Assembly: GCF_000243275.1 (NCBI RefSeq)
Contig: NZ_CM001437.1
Coordinates: 1,399,100 to 1,463,099, forward strand
Length of the DNA: 64,000 bases
Origin: Myroides odoratus DSM 2801
GTDB taxonomy: Bacteria > Bacteroidota > Bacteroidia > Flavobacteriales > Flavobacteriaceae
Direction: 5' to 3'
The notes under the pieces are model-generated. The model was not told the origin of the DNA. It saw only the letters and a list, made by a program, of their open reading frames with translations, and did no database searches. Both the position numbers and the translations under genes were made by a program. This document shows, piece by piece, positions 27,066-35,900 of the stretch. Position 1 is the first letter of the stretch. The number at the start of each line of letters is the position of its first letter.

Positions 27066-28250
27066 ATGAAAAAAATACTAAACAATACCATCATTCGATT
27101 GCTGCTCGGAGTTATTGTAGGGCTATTAATTGGAGGCTACTTAAATGATACGCTCCTACAGATTATTCTATCGATGCGTCATATTTTAGGGCAACTCATC
27201 TTGTTTTTGGTTCCCCTCATTATCCTAGGATTTGTTGTATCATCCATTACCAAACTCAATAAGGATTCGGTTAAGATTATCAGTTTTTCTGTTTTAATTG
27301 CCTACCTATCGAGTATAGGAGCTGGTTTTTTTAGCTCAACATTGGGTTATGAACTAATTCCTCGATTAGAAATCGCGAATTCTGCTAACGATTTAAAGGA
27401 ACTTCCGGCAATGCTTTTCAAGTTAGATATTCCGCCTGTATTTGGTGTAATGACTTCCTTGACGTTAGCTTTAATGATTGGTATTGGTATACTTTGGACA
27501 GAGGCCAAACCTTTAGAAAAGGCTTTTGACCAGTTTAAGGATATTGTCTTGTTGTTAGTCAATCGCGTGTTGATTCCCATCCTGCCTTTTTACATCATGA
27601 GTAATTTTGCTCTACTTAGTTATGAAGGGTCAATTCAATCGCAACTTCCTGTATTCTTAACTGTGATTCTAATTGTTATTGTTGCTCATTTTGTTTGGTT
27701 GGCGGTACTCTATACAATTGCGGGGATTTACAGTAAAAAGAACCCATGGGAAGTTCTGAAGCATTATGGTCCGGCTTATCTAACCGCTGTAGGAACGATG
27801 TCTTCAGCAGCTACATTAGGGGTAGCCTTACATTCTGCACATCAAAGTAAAGTACTTCGTCCTTCTATTACTAACTTTACTATTCCTTTCTTCTCCAATA
27901 TTCACTTGTGTGGTTCTGTACTAACGGAGGTATTTTTTGTGATGACCGTTTCTCAAGTATTGTACGGTACAATGCCTGATCTTGGTACCATGATTCTCTT
28001 TATTTTGTTATTGGGAATTTTTGCTATCGGCGCTCCTGGGGTTCCTGGTGGTACAGTTATGGCATCTTTGGGAATTATCAGTTCTGTACTTGGTTTTGAC
28101 GATGCTGGAATTGCCTTGACCTTAACCATTTTTGCTTTACAAGATAGTTTTGGTACGGCTTGTAATATAACGGGAGATGGCGCTTTGAGTTTAATGGTTA
28201 CGAAGTTCAGTGAAGGCAAATCTGAAAATATAACTGAAGAAGCGGTCTAG
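27066..28250 (+). CDS. Dicarboxylate/amino acid:cation symporter (DAACS family)
   Basis: 394 residues from the ATG at 27066; a TTG two codons earlier is less likely. Multiple membrane segments are evident. The serine-rich re-entrant motif (TMSSAATLGVAL), the later GAPGVPGGT and the ion/substrate-site segment ALQDSFGTACNITGDG match the glutamate/dicarboxylate symporter fold. It imports acidic amino acids or C4-dicarboxylates with sodium or protons; which one cannot be decided from sequence. It is transcribed alone and ends at a shared terminator. Confidence 0.88.
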   Translation: MKKILNNTIIRLLLGVIVGLLIGGYLNDTLLQIILSMRHILGQLILFLVPLIILGFVVSSITKLNKDSVKIISFSVLIAYLSSIGAGFFSSTLGYELIPRLEIANSANDLKELPAMLFKLDIPPVFGVMTSLTLALMIGIGILWTEAKPLEKAFDQFKDIVLLLVNRVLIPILPFYIMSNFALLSYEGSIQSQLPVFLTVILIVIVAHFVWLAVLYTIAGIYSKKNPWEVLKHYGPAYLTAVGTMSSAATLGVALHSAHQSKVLRPSITNFTIPFFSNIHLCGSVLTEVFFVMTVSQVLYGTMPDLGTMILFILLLGIFAIGAPGVPGGTVMASLGIISSVLGFDDAGIALTLTIFALQDSFGTACNITGDGALSLMVTKFSEGKSENITEEAV

Positions 28251-28280
28251 ATTCAATGAATTTTGAACAAATACACATAA

Positions 28281-28310
28281 AAAAAGGTCAACCGTTGGGT
28301 TGACCTTTTT
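28281..28310. terminator. Bidirectional terminator, symporter and acyl-CoA dehydrogenase
   Basis: A perfect 13-bp stem AAAAAGGTCAACC/GGTTGACCTTTTT with a GTTG loop has A- and T-runs on both sides and lies between the convergent genes. Confidence 0.9.
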
Positions 28311-28328
28311 TAATTTATCTATAAGAAA

Positions 28329-29471
28329 CTACTCTTTTAAAATATTTCTAGAAATCACTAGTTTTTGAATTTCTGTTGTTCCTTCTCCAATTGTACATAA
28401 TTTAGAGTCACGGAAGAATTTCTCTACTGGGAAATCTTTTGTATATCCGTATCCACCGTGGATTTGGATTGCATCTGTAGAAACTTTCACACAAACCTCA
28501 GAAGCATACATTTTAGCCATAGCTCCTAATTTTGTCATTGGTTTATTGTTGTTTTTCAAGAAAGCTGCTTTGTGTAATAACAATTCAGATGCTTCGATTT
28601 CTGTAGCCATATCTGCTAATTTGAATCCGATTGCTTGGAAATCGCTGATTGGTTTTCCAAACTGCACTCTTTCTTTTGAATATTTCAATGCTGCTTCATA
28701 AGCTCCTTTAGCAATTCCTAAAGATAAAGCTCCAATTGAAATACGACCACCATCCAACACTTTCATTGCTTGGATAAATCCTTCGCCAACTTCTCCTAAA
28801 CGGTTTGCATCCGAAATACGGCAGTTGTCAAAAATCAACTCTGCTGTTTCTGAAGCGCGCATTCCCAATTTATTTTCTTTTCTACCGCTAGAGAATCCTG
28901 GTGTTCCTTTTTCAATAACGAAAGCAGTCATTCCGCGTGAATCTCCTTTTTCTCCTGTACGAGCAATTACAACTGCTACGTTTCCAGAAATTGCGTGTGT
29001 AATAAAGTTTTTCGCTCCATTTAACACCCAGTGATCTCCATCTTTTACTGCTGTTGTATTCATTCCTCCAGCATCAGATCCTGTATTGTGCTCTGTTAAT
29101 CCCCAAGCACCAATCCACTCTGCTGTAGCTAATTTTGGCAACCATTTTTTCTTTTGCTCCTCGTTACCAAACGTCAAAATATGATTGGTACATAATGAAT
29201 TATGAGCAGCTACTGATAAACCAATTGATGAATCTACTTTTGATATTTCTTCTACAATTGTAATATATTCATGATAATTAAGTCCTGATCCTCCGTATTC
29301 TTCTGGAACAAGCACTCCCATATATCCCATTTCTCCTAATTTCTTAAATAAATCAACTGGAAAAATCTGCGCTTCATCCCATTCCATAATATATGGACGA
29401 ATATTTTGTTCTGCAAAATCTCTAATAGACTCAGCAATCATTGCTTGAGTTTCATTGTATTCAAAATTCAT
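28329..29471 (-). CDS. Acyl-CoA dehydrogenase
   Basis: 380 residues, the standard length. The FAD-binding signatures [14 protein letters not shown] (about 130) and [20 protein letters not shown] (about 340) are intact; the catalytic glutamate should lie in the segment before TTEIQ (GEGTTEIQ). It oxidises acyl-CoA esters at the alpha-beta position and passes electrons to ETF. A short-chain or branched-chain substrate is likely from the similarity to butyryl/isovaleryl types, but this is not certain. It follows the ComEA-like gene by 11 bp. Confidence 0.9.
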   Translation of the reverse strand: MNFEYNETQAMIAESIRDFAEQNIRPYIMEWDEAQIFPVDLFKKLGEMGYMGVLVPEEYGGSGLNYHEYITIVEEISKVDSSIGLSVAAHNSLCTNHILTFGNEEQKKKWLPKLATAEWIGAWGLTEHNTGSDAGGMNTTAVKDGDHWVLNGAKNFITHAISGNVAVVIARTGEKGDSRGMTAFVIEKGTPGFSSGRKENKLGMRASETAELIFDNCRISDANRLGEVGEGFIQAMKVLDGGRISIGALSLGIAKGAYEAALKYSKERVQFGKPISDFQAIGFKLADMATEIEASELLLHKAAFLKNNNKPMTKLGAMAKMYASEVCVKVSTDAIQIHGGYGYTKDFPVEKFFRDSKLCTIGEGTTEIQKLVISRNILKE

Positions 29472-29482
29472 GGTTGTTTAAT

Positions 29483-30382
29483 TTAATTCCTAATTTCCAA
29501 ATATAAACTAATTATATGAATCTTGTCAAGTGGAATTTTTTCAATTTCTTTTAATTGTTCTTTATTAACGAAATCTCCATGTAAACTTCTATATTTAATG
29601 ATCTCTCTTGCGAGATAATAATTTAAATAAGGTATATTTTTCAAATCATTTACAGTTGCATTATTCAAATCAATTGGTGTAATCGAAGGGGAAGAAAGGA
29701 CTGCATATTGTTGTAAAAGCGAAGCAATTACTTGTTCCGATAATCCATAGACAAATTTTACCTGATCGATGTGAACATAACCGCCCCATTTGGTGCGATC
29801 ATCAATAATTCGCTTGGACAATACGGGGCCAATACCATAAATCTCTTGCAATGTTTCTATTGTTGCGCGATTGATATCTTGCACAACTATGGGTTTAGCC
29901 TTCTCTTTGGGTTTGCCTGCTAATTCTCGCACATCGTTGGTTGTTGAAGTGTATTTTCGTCGATTCCCAAAGACAAAATATGGGCTATATTTTGCAATCC
30001 AAGCATCAGAAACACCTGTTACTTCTTGAAACTCTTGACTGGAATTGACATAATGATTCGATGCTCGATACACAAACAAACGATCTAATTCTTCTAAGGT
30101 TAATTCGAGTATATATCCTTTATAATCGGTAAGGTAATTCGGGTTAAAAGGATAGATGGTATCTTTCTTTGCTGTTTGTAGTAGACGCAAGCTATCCATC
30201 TGCTTTTCAATTTTGTGTTGTCCTTCAACTAAACTCACTTCTCTTCCTCTATTGCGTGGTTGGTGATTATACCAATACAACAACAATTGTACAGCAAAAA
30301 AGACGATTAATAAAGCGATGAACCCTCGCTTTTGGGATTGGGTATAATAATACCAATGATAAAAGTATTTGTTCCATTTCAT
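29483..30382 (-). CDS. ComEA-like helix-hairpin-helix protein
   Basis: 299 residues from the ATG at 30382 (a second ATG lies 5 codons upstream). One N-terminal membrane span (about 20-37, GFIALLIVFFAVQLLLYW) is followed by a periplasmic part with at least two helix-hairpin-helix units: DINRATIETLQEIYGIGPVL and the C-terminal DLNNATVNDLKNIPYL. Such domains bind DNA without sequence specificity. ComEA captures DNA for uptake, but the longer flavobacterial form is little studied, so a competence role is only possible. Confidence 0.8.
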   Translation of the reverse strand: MKWNKYFYHWYYYTQSQKRGFIALLIVFFAVQLLLYWYNHQPRNRGREVSLVEGQHKIEKQMDSLRLLQTAKKDTIYPFNPNYLTDYKGYILELTLEELDRLFVYRASNHYVNSSQEFQEVTGVSDAWIAKYSPYFVFGNRRKYTSTTNDVRELAGKPKEKAKPIVVQDINRATIETLQEIYGIGPVLSKRIIDDRTKWGGYVHIDQVKFVYGLSEQVIASLLQQYAVLSSPSITPIDLNNATVNDLKNIPYLNYYLAREIIKYRSLHGDFVNKEQLKEIEKIPLDKIHIISLYLEIRN

Positions 30383-30436
30383 ACGACATGTATACATGTG
30401 TATTACTTCACAAAGATTGGGTTTACTTCACTTGAA

Positions 30437-30658
30437 TTACAAATCAAAAACAGAACTTCGTTTGGTATAAACTAGATCTTTCAAGCGCACTACAAAAGCT
30501 AACGTAAGATAAAGTGCAAAAGCCAACCCCAAAGTAAAAAAGGAAAGATAAATAAAAAAGAGGCGAATATTAGAAACGCGAATCCCCAAGCGATCTCCCA
30601 AACGGGTAGATACTTTAAATCCGTGTTTTTCCAAAAAATAACGCAAATTATTGATCAT
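30437..30658 (-). CDS. PspC domain protein
   Basis: 73 residues. The N-terminal RLGDRLGIRVSNIRLFFIYL is the PspC signature and is followed by one strong membrane segment and a basic tail. PspC proteins are small membrane sensors of envelope stress in other bacteria; no phage-shock partners lie nearby. It is 28 bp after the DUF2851 gene and probably co-transcribed. Confidence 0.75.
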   Translation of the reverse strand: MINNLRYFLEKHGFKVSTRLGDRLGIRVSNIRLFFIYLSFFTLGLAFALYLTLAFVVRLKDLVYTKRSSVFDL

Positions 30659-30686
30659 CTTCTAACTTCTTTGTCGTAATACAAAT

Positions 30687-31976
30687 TTAGTTCTTTTTAT
30701 TTAAAATTGCTAAGCCAACCGAACAAGACAAACATTTATTCATCACACAATAGTTTTTGTTTAAATGAATCATGGCTTGTGAATCAAAAGCACTTTCTAA
30801 ACTCACACCTTCCTTCTGAAATAAAGTCGTAATTGCATTGGACTCCATTTTGAGTTGTCTGCTCATTTCAATAATGCGTTCCACATCCTCTATACTTCCT
30901 TTGTGGCATGCAAATACATATTGCATCGGAATGATTGTATTGAGCATCACTAGTTCTTGAAAGGGATTGGACAACCGCTTTGTGGTACGCTTTCCTTCTT
31001 TTCCAAACATATAGTGTTCTTGCCAATACGGGCTAACATCTGCCTGGAGCATCTGCTTTAACTGTTTACTATCTCGCACTTGAAGCAATACGGCAAAATT
31101 GTATTTCTGATGGTAAAACCAATACGCTAATTGTGCTAAACGAATGGTGGGAAAGTTGATTGGGCGAAGTTTAAAGAAGTGGAGTTCTTTTGCATTGCGC
31201 TCTTGTAATTGATATTTCTGTTGATAAAATTTCCATCGTTTCACTAGATCCCAATAATAGCGATCTAGTATTTCTTCTTGGTCTTCTTTTAAAAAACCTG
31301 CCATTCCAAAGAGCAAGGCTTCAATATGAAGTAACTCATCTCCTTCCTTAAGCAAAATCTGAATAGGCAACGCTTTTGCGATGGACAAGAAAGCATCTCC
31401 ATTGATATTTAATCCAAAATTTTTAGCCAAGAAACACCATAGCACCTGGTTCCAATCATTGGTTGTTTCCTGTAAAAGCAACTGTATTTTTATGGCTTTG
31501 TCTTCCAAGCGTTCTACATACAAAGTTTCTTTCCACTTGAGCCAAGCAATAGGAGATAAACTCTCTTTTACAAGTGATTGACAATTGATGGTTGCCTTGG
31601 GGGTAAAAAGTCGTTCTCTTTGATTCAATATGGAAGGTTGTACATAAGTAGCTACAACAAGAGTCGGAATTTCTTCTCCTCTCGAATTAAACACTGGAGT
31701 ATCGTATTCCCAGACTACATGTAAAATCACATTATCGTATCGACTATCTTGTTCGTGGTGATGGCGGAACCAATCCGATGATTGCAAGTGAATTTCAACA
31801 TTCCCTGCCCACACTTGTCCTTCAATTGACACTTGTGCATTAAAAAAATCGGGACCTGCTAAGGTAGACCACTGCCCAGGGTAGATCACCCTAATTTCTT
31901 GCTTTTGTATTGTCTGCAAGCATGGCGTGGTAAACAATTGCTTCTCCCAAACATATTGTACAAAAGCTTCTTTCAT
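30687..31976 (-). CDS. DUF2851 family protein
   Basis: 429 residues, cytoplasmic by sequence. The N-terminal half has the family pattern IRVIYPGQWSTLAGPDFFNA, WAGNVEIHLQSSDW and HVVWEYD, a beta-rich fold with conserved His, Asp and Glu. The C-terminus ends with a cysteine cluster (CVMNKCLSC) that could bind a metal. The function is unknown; the family is common in Bacteroidota. It is the first gene of a run with PspC, ComEA-like and acyl-CoA dehydrogenase genes. Confidence 0.85.
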   Translation of the reverse strand: MKEAFVQYVWEKQLFTTPCLQTIQKQEIRVIYPGQWSTLAGPDFFNAQVSIEGQVWAGNVEIHLQSSDWFRHHHEQDSRYDNVILHVVWEYDTPVFNSRGEEIPTLVVATYVQPSILNQRERLFTPKATINCQSLVKESLSPIAWLKWKETLYVERLEDKAIKIQLLLQETTNDWNQVLWCFLAKNFGLNINGDAFLSIAKALPIQILLKEGDELLHIEALLFGMAGFLKEDQEEILDRYYWDLVKRWKFYQQKYQLQERNAKELHFFKLRPINFPTIRLAQLAYWFYHQKYNFAVLLQVRDSKQLKQMLQADVSPYWQEHYMFGKEGKRTTKRLSNPFQELVMLNTIIPMQYVFACHKGSIEDVERIIEMSRQLKMESNAITTLFQKEGVSLESAFDSQAMIHLNKNYCVMNKCLSCSVGLAILNKKN

Positions 31977-32048
31977 TATCGTCTGTTTTACTGGTTGGTA
32001 ATACTACAGCAACAAAAACCTAACCAAAGCGCATACTTGGAATAAAAA

Positions 32049-32072
32049 AAGGTTGACCTACTGGCCAACCTT
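32049..32072 (-). terminator. Terminator after the putative porin
   Basis: AAGGTTG/CAACCTT with two inner G-C pairs forms a hairpin followed by a T-run on the minus strand, just beyond the porin stop. Confidence 0.7.
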
Positions 32073-32080
32073 ACTCTATT

Positions 32081-34111
32081 TTAACTAAAGAAGTTCCAAA
32101 CTAAACCAAATCTAAACGTAAAGTCTTTATAGGGATAATTGGGTGCGGTGTAATATTTATATCCAGACATACTCGCATTAAAATGCTCTAGGATTAAATA
32201 AATACGCGCTGTACGCACTTTCATATCAATAAAGAAATCAAAGACTGGGTAATCTCCTATTTTCACTTTATCCTGTACATAGAAATCGCCAATTACAGGG
32301 TTGTAATCATTCCCGTAGAATTTACTGAAATAGGTAAATGTAATTCCCGTTTGAAATTTCAGTGCTTTATCAAATAAAGCTCCTTTGTAGTACAAAGTAT
32401 TACGCGTTAGCAATTTGGGTACATTGAGGATATTGTCTTCTTGATCTACTTCTTGATACAAGATGGTATTATCCAATCCGAATCGTCCAAATTTAATCTC
32501 TTTGGATGCTTGTAGCGATAAGAAGTTAATTGTTTTACCATATTGTTTAGGTGTAATCAACAATTGCTTCGCTATACCAAAATCATTATACACCGGATTA
32601 TCATTGGAGAAATACAACTTATCTTTAATCACCTGATAACTTCCTTCTAGCGTTACCCAAGGGGTTGTCAAGGTTGCATCAAATTGGTTGATTTTTTCAT
32701 TATTAAAACTATTGTTCCAGTTGTAATGTAAATAATCACTTTGATACAAATAGTAATTTAAATTCCCCATGCGACTCAACTTTTGATACCCCGCTTGTAA
32801 TCCAATATTATCTGCTAAGGCATAATCGATATTCGCTTGGATATTACTTGTATTATCGTTTCCTAATGAATTATAGACCAATAAAAAGGCATTCCAGTTT
32901 TCTTTCTTATACGTATACTTCCCTCCTATTAGCGTCATGTTTTTTTCTAGTAGGTTAGGAATGAATCCTCCATTGATATTCGCTACACTGTTGTATTGAT
33001 AATTGTATTTATAAAAATCCGCATATACTTCCACTCTTCCTAAAAGGCCTGATTGAAATGCAGCTCCCACTTTATTAGATAATGTATAATACTTTGTTTT
33101 ATTGGAAATCGTAGATTTAAAAGAAGCACCGAATCGATCTTTTTGGGTATAGGTACTATTTAAATCCTTCTGATAATATTCAAAGAATTTATCTTCATAG
33201 GTAAATTCATGCGTCAATAAAATCCCATTAGCCAATGAGCTATTCAGCTGATATTCGTGGTGTAAAAACAATCGTTTTCCCTTCAAAAGCGATTCTCCAT
33301 CGCGAAAGTACACATTGAGACGTTCGCGTTTGTTGTAGGGTTTCTCACTTGTTTCAAATAAATCTATGTCTGTAATACCTCCATTTTCCTGGTTCAAGAT
33401 ATCTTGAGCAACAAAGTGAGTAAACAACACATATCGTTTATTTGGGGAATAATAACTCCCTCCTATGCGGAAATTCCCGGTAGAAGACAACTGACTCATG
33501 TACTTTCCTAAGGAACGCATTCCTTTATATGCCAAAAACATATTCAGGTGTTCACTAGTATTCAACGTAATGAATGCATCTAAACTCTGTCCTTGCTTCA
33601 TCACTGTTTTATAATACAATTCTGTACGCGGCGTTGGACTTGAGTGGTAGGTGATGTCCTCGGCTTTCATATAATTGAAGTGTTTGGCTTCAAAACCAAA
33701 ACCAGGGAGAACATTATTTTCTTTTTGACTGTATTTTAAAGTAGCATAGGTTTGTCCTTCATTGGCAAAGGGCAATAAACCAAAGTTATCTTTGCGTAGA
33801 TAATTAAACTTATAATAACTTTTTAAAGTAAGGGCAGTATCCACAGCAATCGTATCACGTAGGATCGTAATGATCTTATAATCCTTGATGGGAGCAATAG
33901 AATCTTTCTTTACTTTTTCTCTTAAACTTCTTGGTTCTTTATTTTCTTCTTGTGGATTTTGGTTGTTTTGATTACCAAAATTATTATAAGGGTCATTTGG
34001 ATCTCCAAAATTCGTTGTATTACCACGATCCAGTCTCGTTGGTTGAAACTGAGCATGAGCTAAGAAACCAAAGCTCAGGAAACAGAAAACCAAGTAAAGA
34101 TACTTTCGCAT
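32081..34111 (-). CDS. Putative porin (outer membrane beta-barrel)
   Basis: 676 residues. A signal peptide (LYLVFCFLSFGFLAHAQ) is followed by a low-complexity Asn/Asp/Pro-rich stretch (about 30-60) and a long beta-rich region with alternating aromatic residues that ends FTFRFGLVWNFFS, a typical barrel end with a terminal aromatic-rich strand. It matches the Bacteroidota putative-porin family. Channel selectivity is unknown. It has its own promoter and terminator. Confidence 0.8.
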   Translation of the reverse strand: MRKYLYLVFCFLSFGFLAHAQFQPTRLDRGNTTNFGDPNDPYNNFGNQNNQNPQEENKEPRSLREKVKKDSIAPIKDYKIITILRDTIAVDTALTLKSYYKFNYLRKDNFGLLPFANEGQTYATLKYSQKENNVLPGFGFEAKHFNYMKAEDITYHSSPTPRTELYYKTVMKQGQSLDAFITLNTSEHLNMFLAYKGMRSLGKYMSQLSSTGNFRIGGSYYSPNKRYVLFTHFVAQDILNQENGGITDIDLFETSEKPYNKRERLNVYFRDGESLLKGKRLFLHHEYQLNSSLANGILLTHEFTYEDKFFEYYQKDLNSTYTQKDRFGASFKSTISNKTKYYTLSNKVGAAFQSGLLGRVEVYADFYKYNYQYNSVANINGGFIPNLLEKNMTLIGGKYTYKKENWNAFLLVYNSLGNDNTSNIQANIDYALADNIGLQAGYQKLSRMGNLNYYLYQSDYLHYNWNNSFNNEKINQFDATLTTPWVTLEGSYQVIKDKLYFSNDNPVYNDFGIAKQLLITPKQYGKTINFLSLQASKEIKFGRFGLDNTILYQEVDQEDNILNVPKLLTRNTLYYKGALFDKALKFQTGITFTYFSKFYGNDYNPVIGDFYVQDKVKIGDYPVFDFFIDMKVRTARIYLILEHFNASMSGYKYYTAPNYPYKDFTFRFGLVWNFFS

Positions 34112-34128
34112 AAAATTCTAAATTTAAG

Positions 34129-34136
34129 CAAAGGTA
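34129..34136 (-). promoter_or_regulatory. Promoter -7 box of the putative porin
   Basis: TACCTTTG on the minus strand, 17 bp before the ATG, matches TAnnTTTG. No clear -33 element was seen. Confidence 0.5.
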
Positions 34137-34392
34137 AATTTATTTTTATTATAATGGTGATAGTGGGATAATTTAAAGGGAATAAAAAGACTTCAATAGA
34201 AGGCTTTGATCGAATTAGTTCACATAACACCATTAACAACTGAAATCTCTTCTCTTTTCTTCAATAAAACGATAAAAACATTGATTAACCTAACGATAGA
34301 TTTTCGTTAATCACAATAAAAACAAAGTAAAACAGGTCTATTCCTATTCTTTCTTGTCAAATTCGATCATTTTCTAAAAAAGGATAAAAAAA

Positions 34393-34421
34393 TAGAGGGT
34401 ATCCAAAAAGGACACCCTCTA
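34393..34421 (-). terminator. Terminator of SusCD pair 1
   Basis: TAGAGGGT/ACCCTCTA with an inner TCC/GGA stem is followed by a T-run on the minus strand, 37 bp after the SusD stop. Confidence 0.85.
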
Positions 34422-34458
34422 CTAGTATAACAAAGTCATTTTCTTTTCAGTTAAACGA

Positions 34459-35895
34459 CTAATATCCAGCGTTTTGCGGAATTCCACTTGCATTAATTTC
34501 TGACTGTGGAATTGGGAAAGCTAAAATATCTTCACCATAATTAAAAGTTCCATAAACATTAGTAACTGGTAAGTGAAAACGCATTAAATCTTCAAATCCA
34601 AATCCTTCAAATAACAACTCTTTTTGTCTTTCGATACGGATATCATCTAACGTATACGTTGTTAAATTAGTGAATGTTGTTAATCGATTTTTCTTTAATG
34701 TATTGAAAAGAGCTAAAGCATCAGCTGTTACAGCATTATTGATACGGAAATCAGCTTCTACATAAATCAATAACAACTCTTCAAAACGCATTAATTTAAG
34801 ATTCGATGCCATTTTTGGATACTTTCCTACGTTACGCAATTCATTTGCACGAACAGCAATCATATCTCTATCAGCACGAATATCATTTGCAGGAATTGTT
34901 TCGATAACTTTGCCTTCACCGTCTAGAACATCTTTTGGAGCATCTGCACCAAATAAGTCTTCAACTTTAAAGTTAACTAATATATCACCATATCCTTTAC
35001 TTTCATCAGCATAAACATAGAACAAAGATTCTGTTCCTGGGTTATCAACACCTGATTGCTTCAATTCAAAAATTGAATTTGACTGTGCATCATCAGCCGA
35101 ATATGAACTTACAAATGCAAAACGCCCTAAAACAGCAGAATTACTAACTTCCATTGCTTTTTTTGCATTTTCTTTTGCAACGGCTAAATCTGCAGTATCC
35201 CAATTAGAAAAGAACAAAGCAATTCTAGCTTTTAGCCCATAAGCTGCAGCTGAAGTTATTTTTTCTTTTCCGCTCAAGTTATTATTTTCTAACAATTCAA
35301 TACCCTTATCTAAATCGGCATAAATCGAAGCTCTATTTGCAGCTACTGTCGGACGAGTAACTTTTGCATCGATTGCGGCATATTTGGTGATATAAGGAAT
35401 ACCAACTGCTTCTAATCCTTTATCATCAACATACTGTTGACCATAAATACGCATCGCATCAAAATGTGCCAATGCACGTAGAACATAAGCTTGTCCTTTC
35501 AAACTTTTTACTGTTGCATTATCTGTTAACTCCGCTGCAATCGCACGATTCGATTCAGAAACTACCAAATAAATCTGTTTCCAAGTATCCGCTGTATATT
35601 TCGCGGAAGTAGTTAAACCAAAAGATGAGACATTTCCTAATCTATTACTTCTTCCATCTGAAAAAGCATTGTCTGATCTTACGTCTGAGAAAGCAATTAC
35701 ATTATTCCCATAGTATTCAGGTCTCGCCATTAAGGCATATGTTCCTACCAAGCTAGCGCTCAATTCTTCTACTGTAGATATTGGTGTTTTACCGTAATCT
35801 ATATTTTCAGTCAATTTTGGATCTAATGAACATGATGCTAAAGAAATACTTGCCATAGCAACAAAAATCCAAACTTTTTTAAGTGTTCTTTTCAT
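34459..35895 (-). CDS. SusD/RagB family nutrient-binding lipoprotein (pair 1)
   Basis: 478 residues. The signal peptide ends in LASC (Cys22), so it is a lipoprotein, expected on the outside of the outer membrane as the lid of the SusC channel. TPR-like helices in the middle (LKGQAYVLRALAHFDAMRIYG) and the C-terminal RQKELLFEGFGFEDLMRF are the standard SusD marks. It starts 5 bp after its SusC. The ligand is not known. Confidence 0.93.
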   Translation of the reverse strand: MKRTLKKVWIFVAMASISLASCSLDPKLTENIDYGKTPISTVEELSASLVGTYALMARPEYYGNNVIAFSDVRSDNAFSDGRSNRLGNVSSFGLTTSAKYTADTWKQIYLVVSESNRAIAAELTDNATVKSLKGQAYVLRALAHFDAMRIYGQQYVDDKGLEAVGIPYITKYAAIDAKVTRPTVAANRASIYADLDKGIELLENNNLSGKEKITSAAAYGLKARIALFFSNWDTADLAVAKENAKKAMEVSNSAVLGRFAFVSSYSADDAQSNSIFELKQSGVDNPGTESLFYVYADESKGYGDILVNFKVEDLFGADAPKDVLDGEGKVIETIPANDIRADRDMIAVRANELRNVGKYPKMASNLKLMRFEELLLIYVEADFRINNAVTADALALFNTLKKNRLTTFTNLTTYTLDDIRIERQKELLFEGFGFEDLMRFHLPVTNVYGTFNYGEDILAFPIPQSEINASGIPQNAGY

Positions 35896-35900
35896 CGTAA

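Larger units (their letters stand above)
34112..34458. other. Intergenic region between SusD and porin genes
   Basis: 347 bp, AT-rich. It holds the porin promoter and the terminator of the first SusCD pair. Nothing else was recognised. Confidence 0.5.

Noticed and set aside
30386..30399. 14-bp palindrome ACATGTATACATGT at the start of the ComEA-like gene
   Set aside because: Low complexity and overlaps start codons; could easily be chance.
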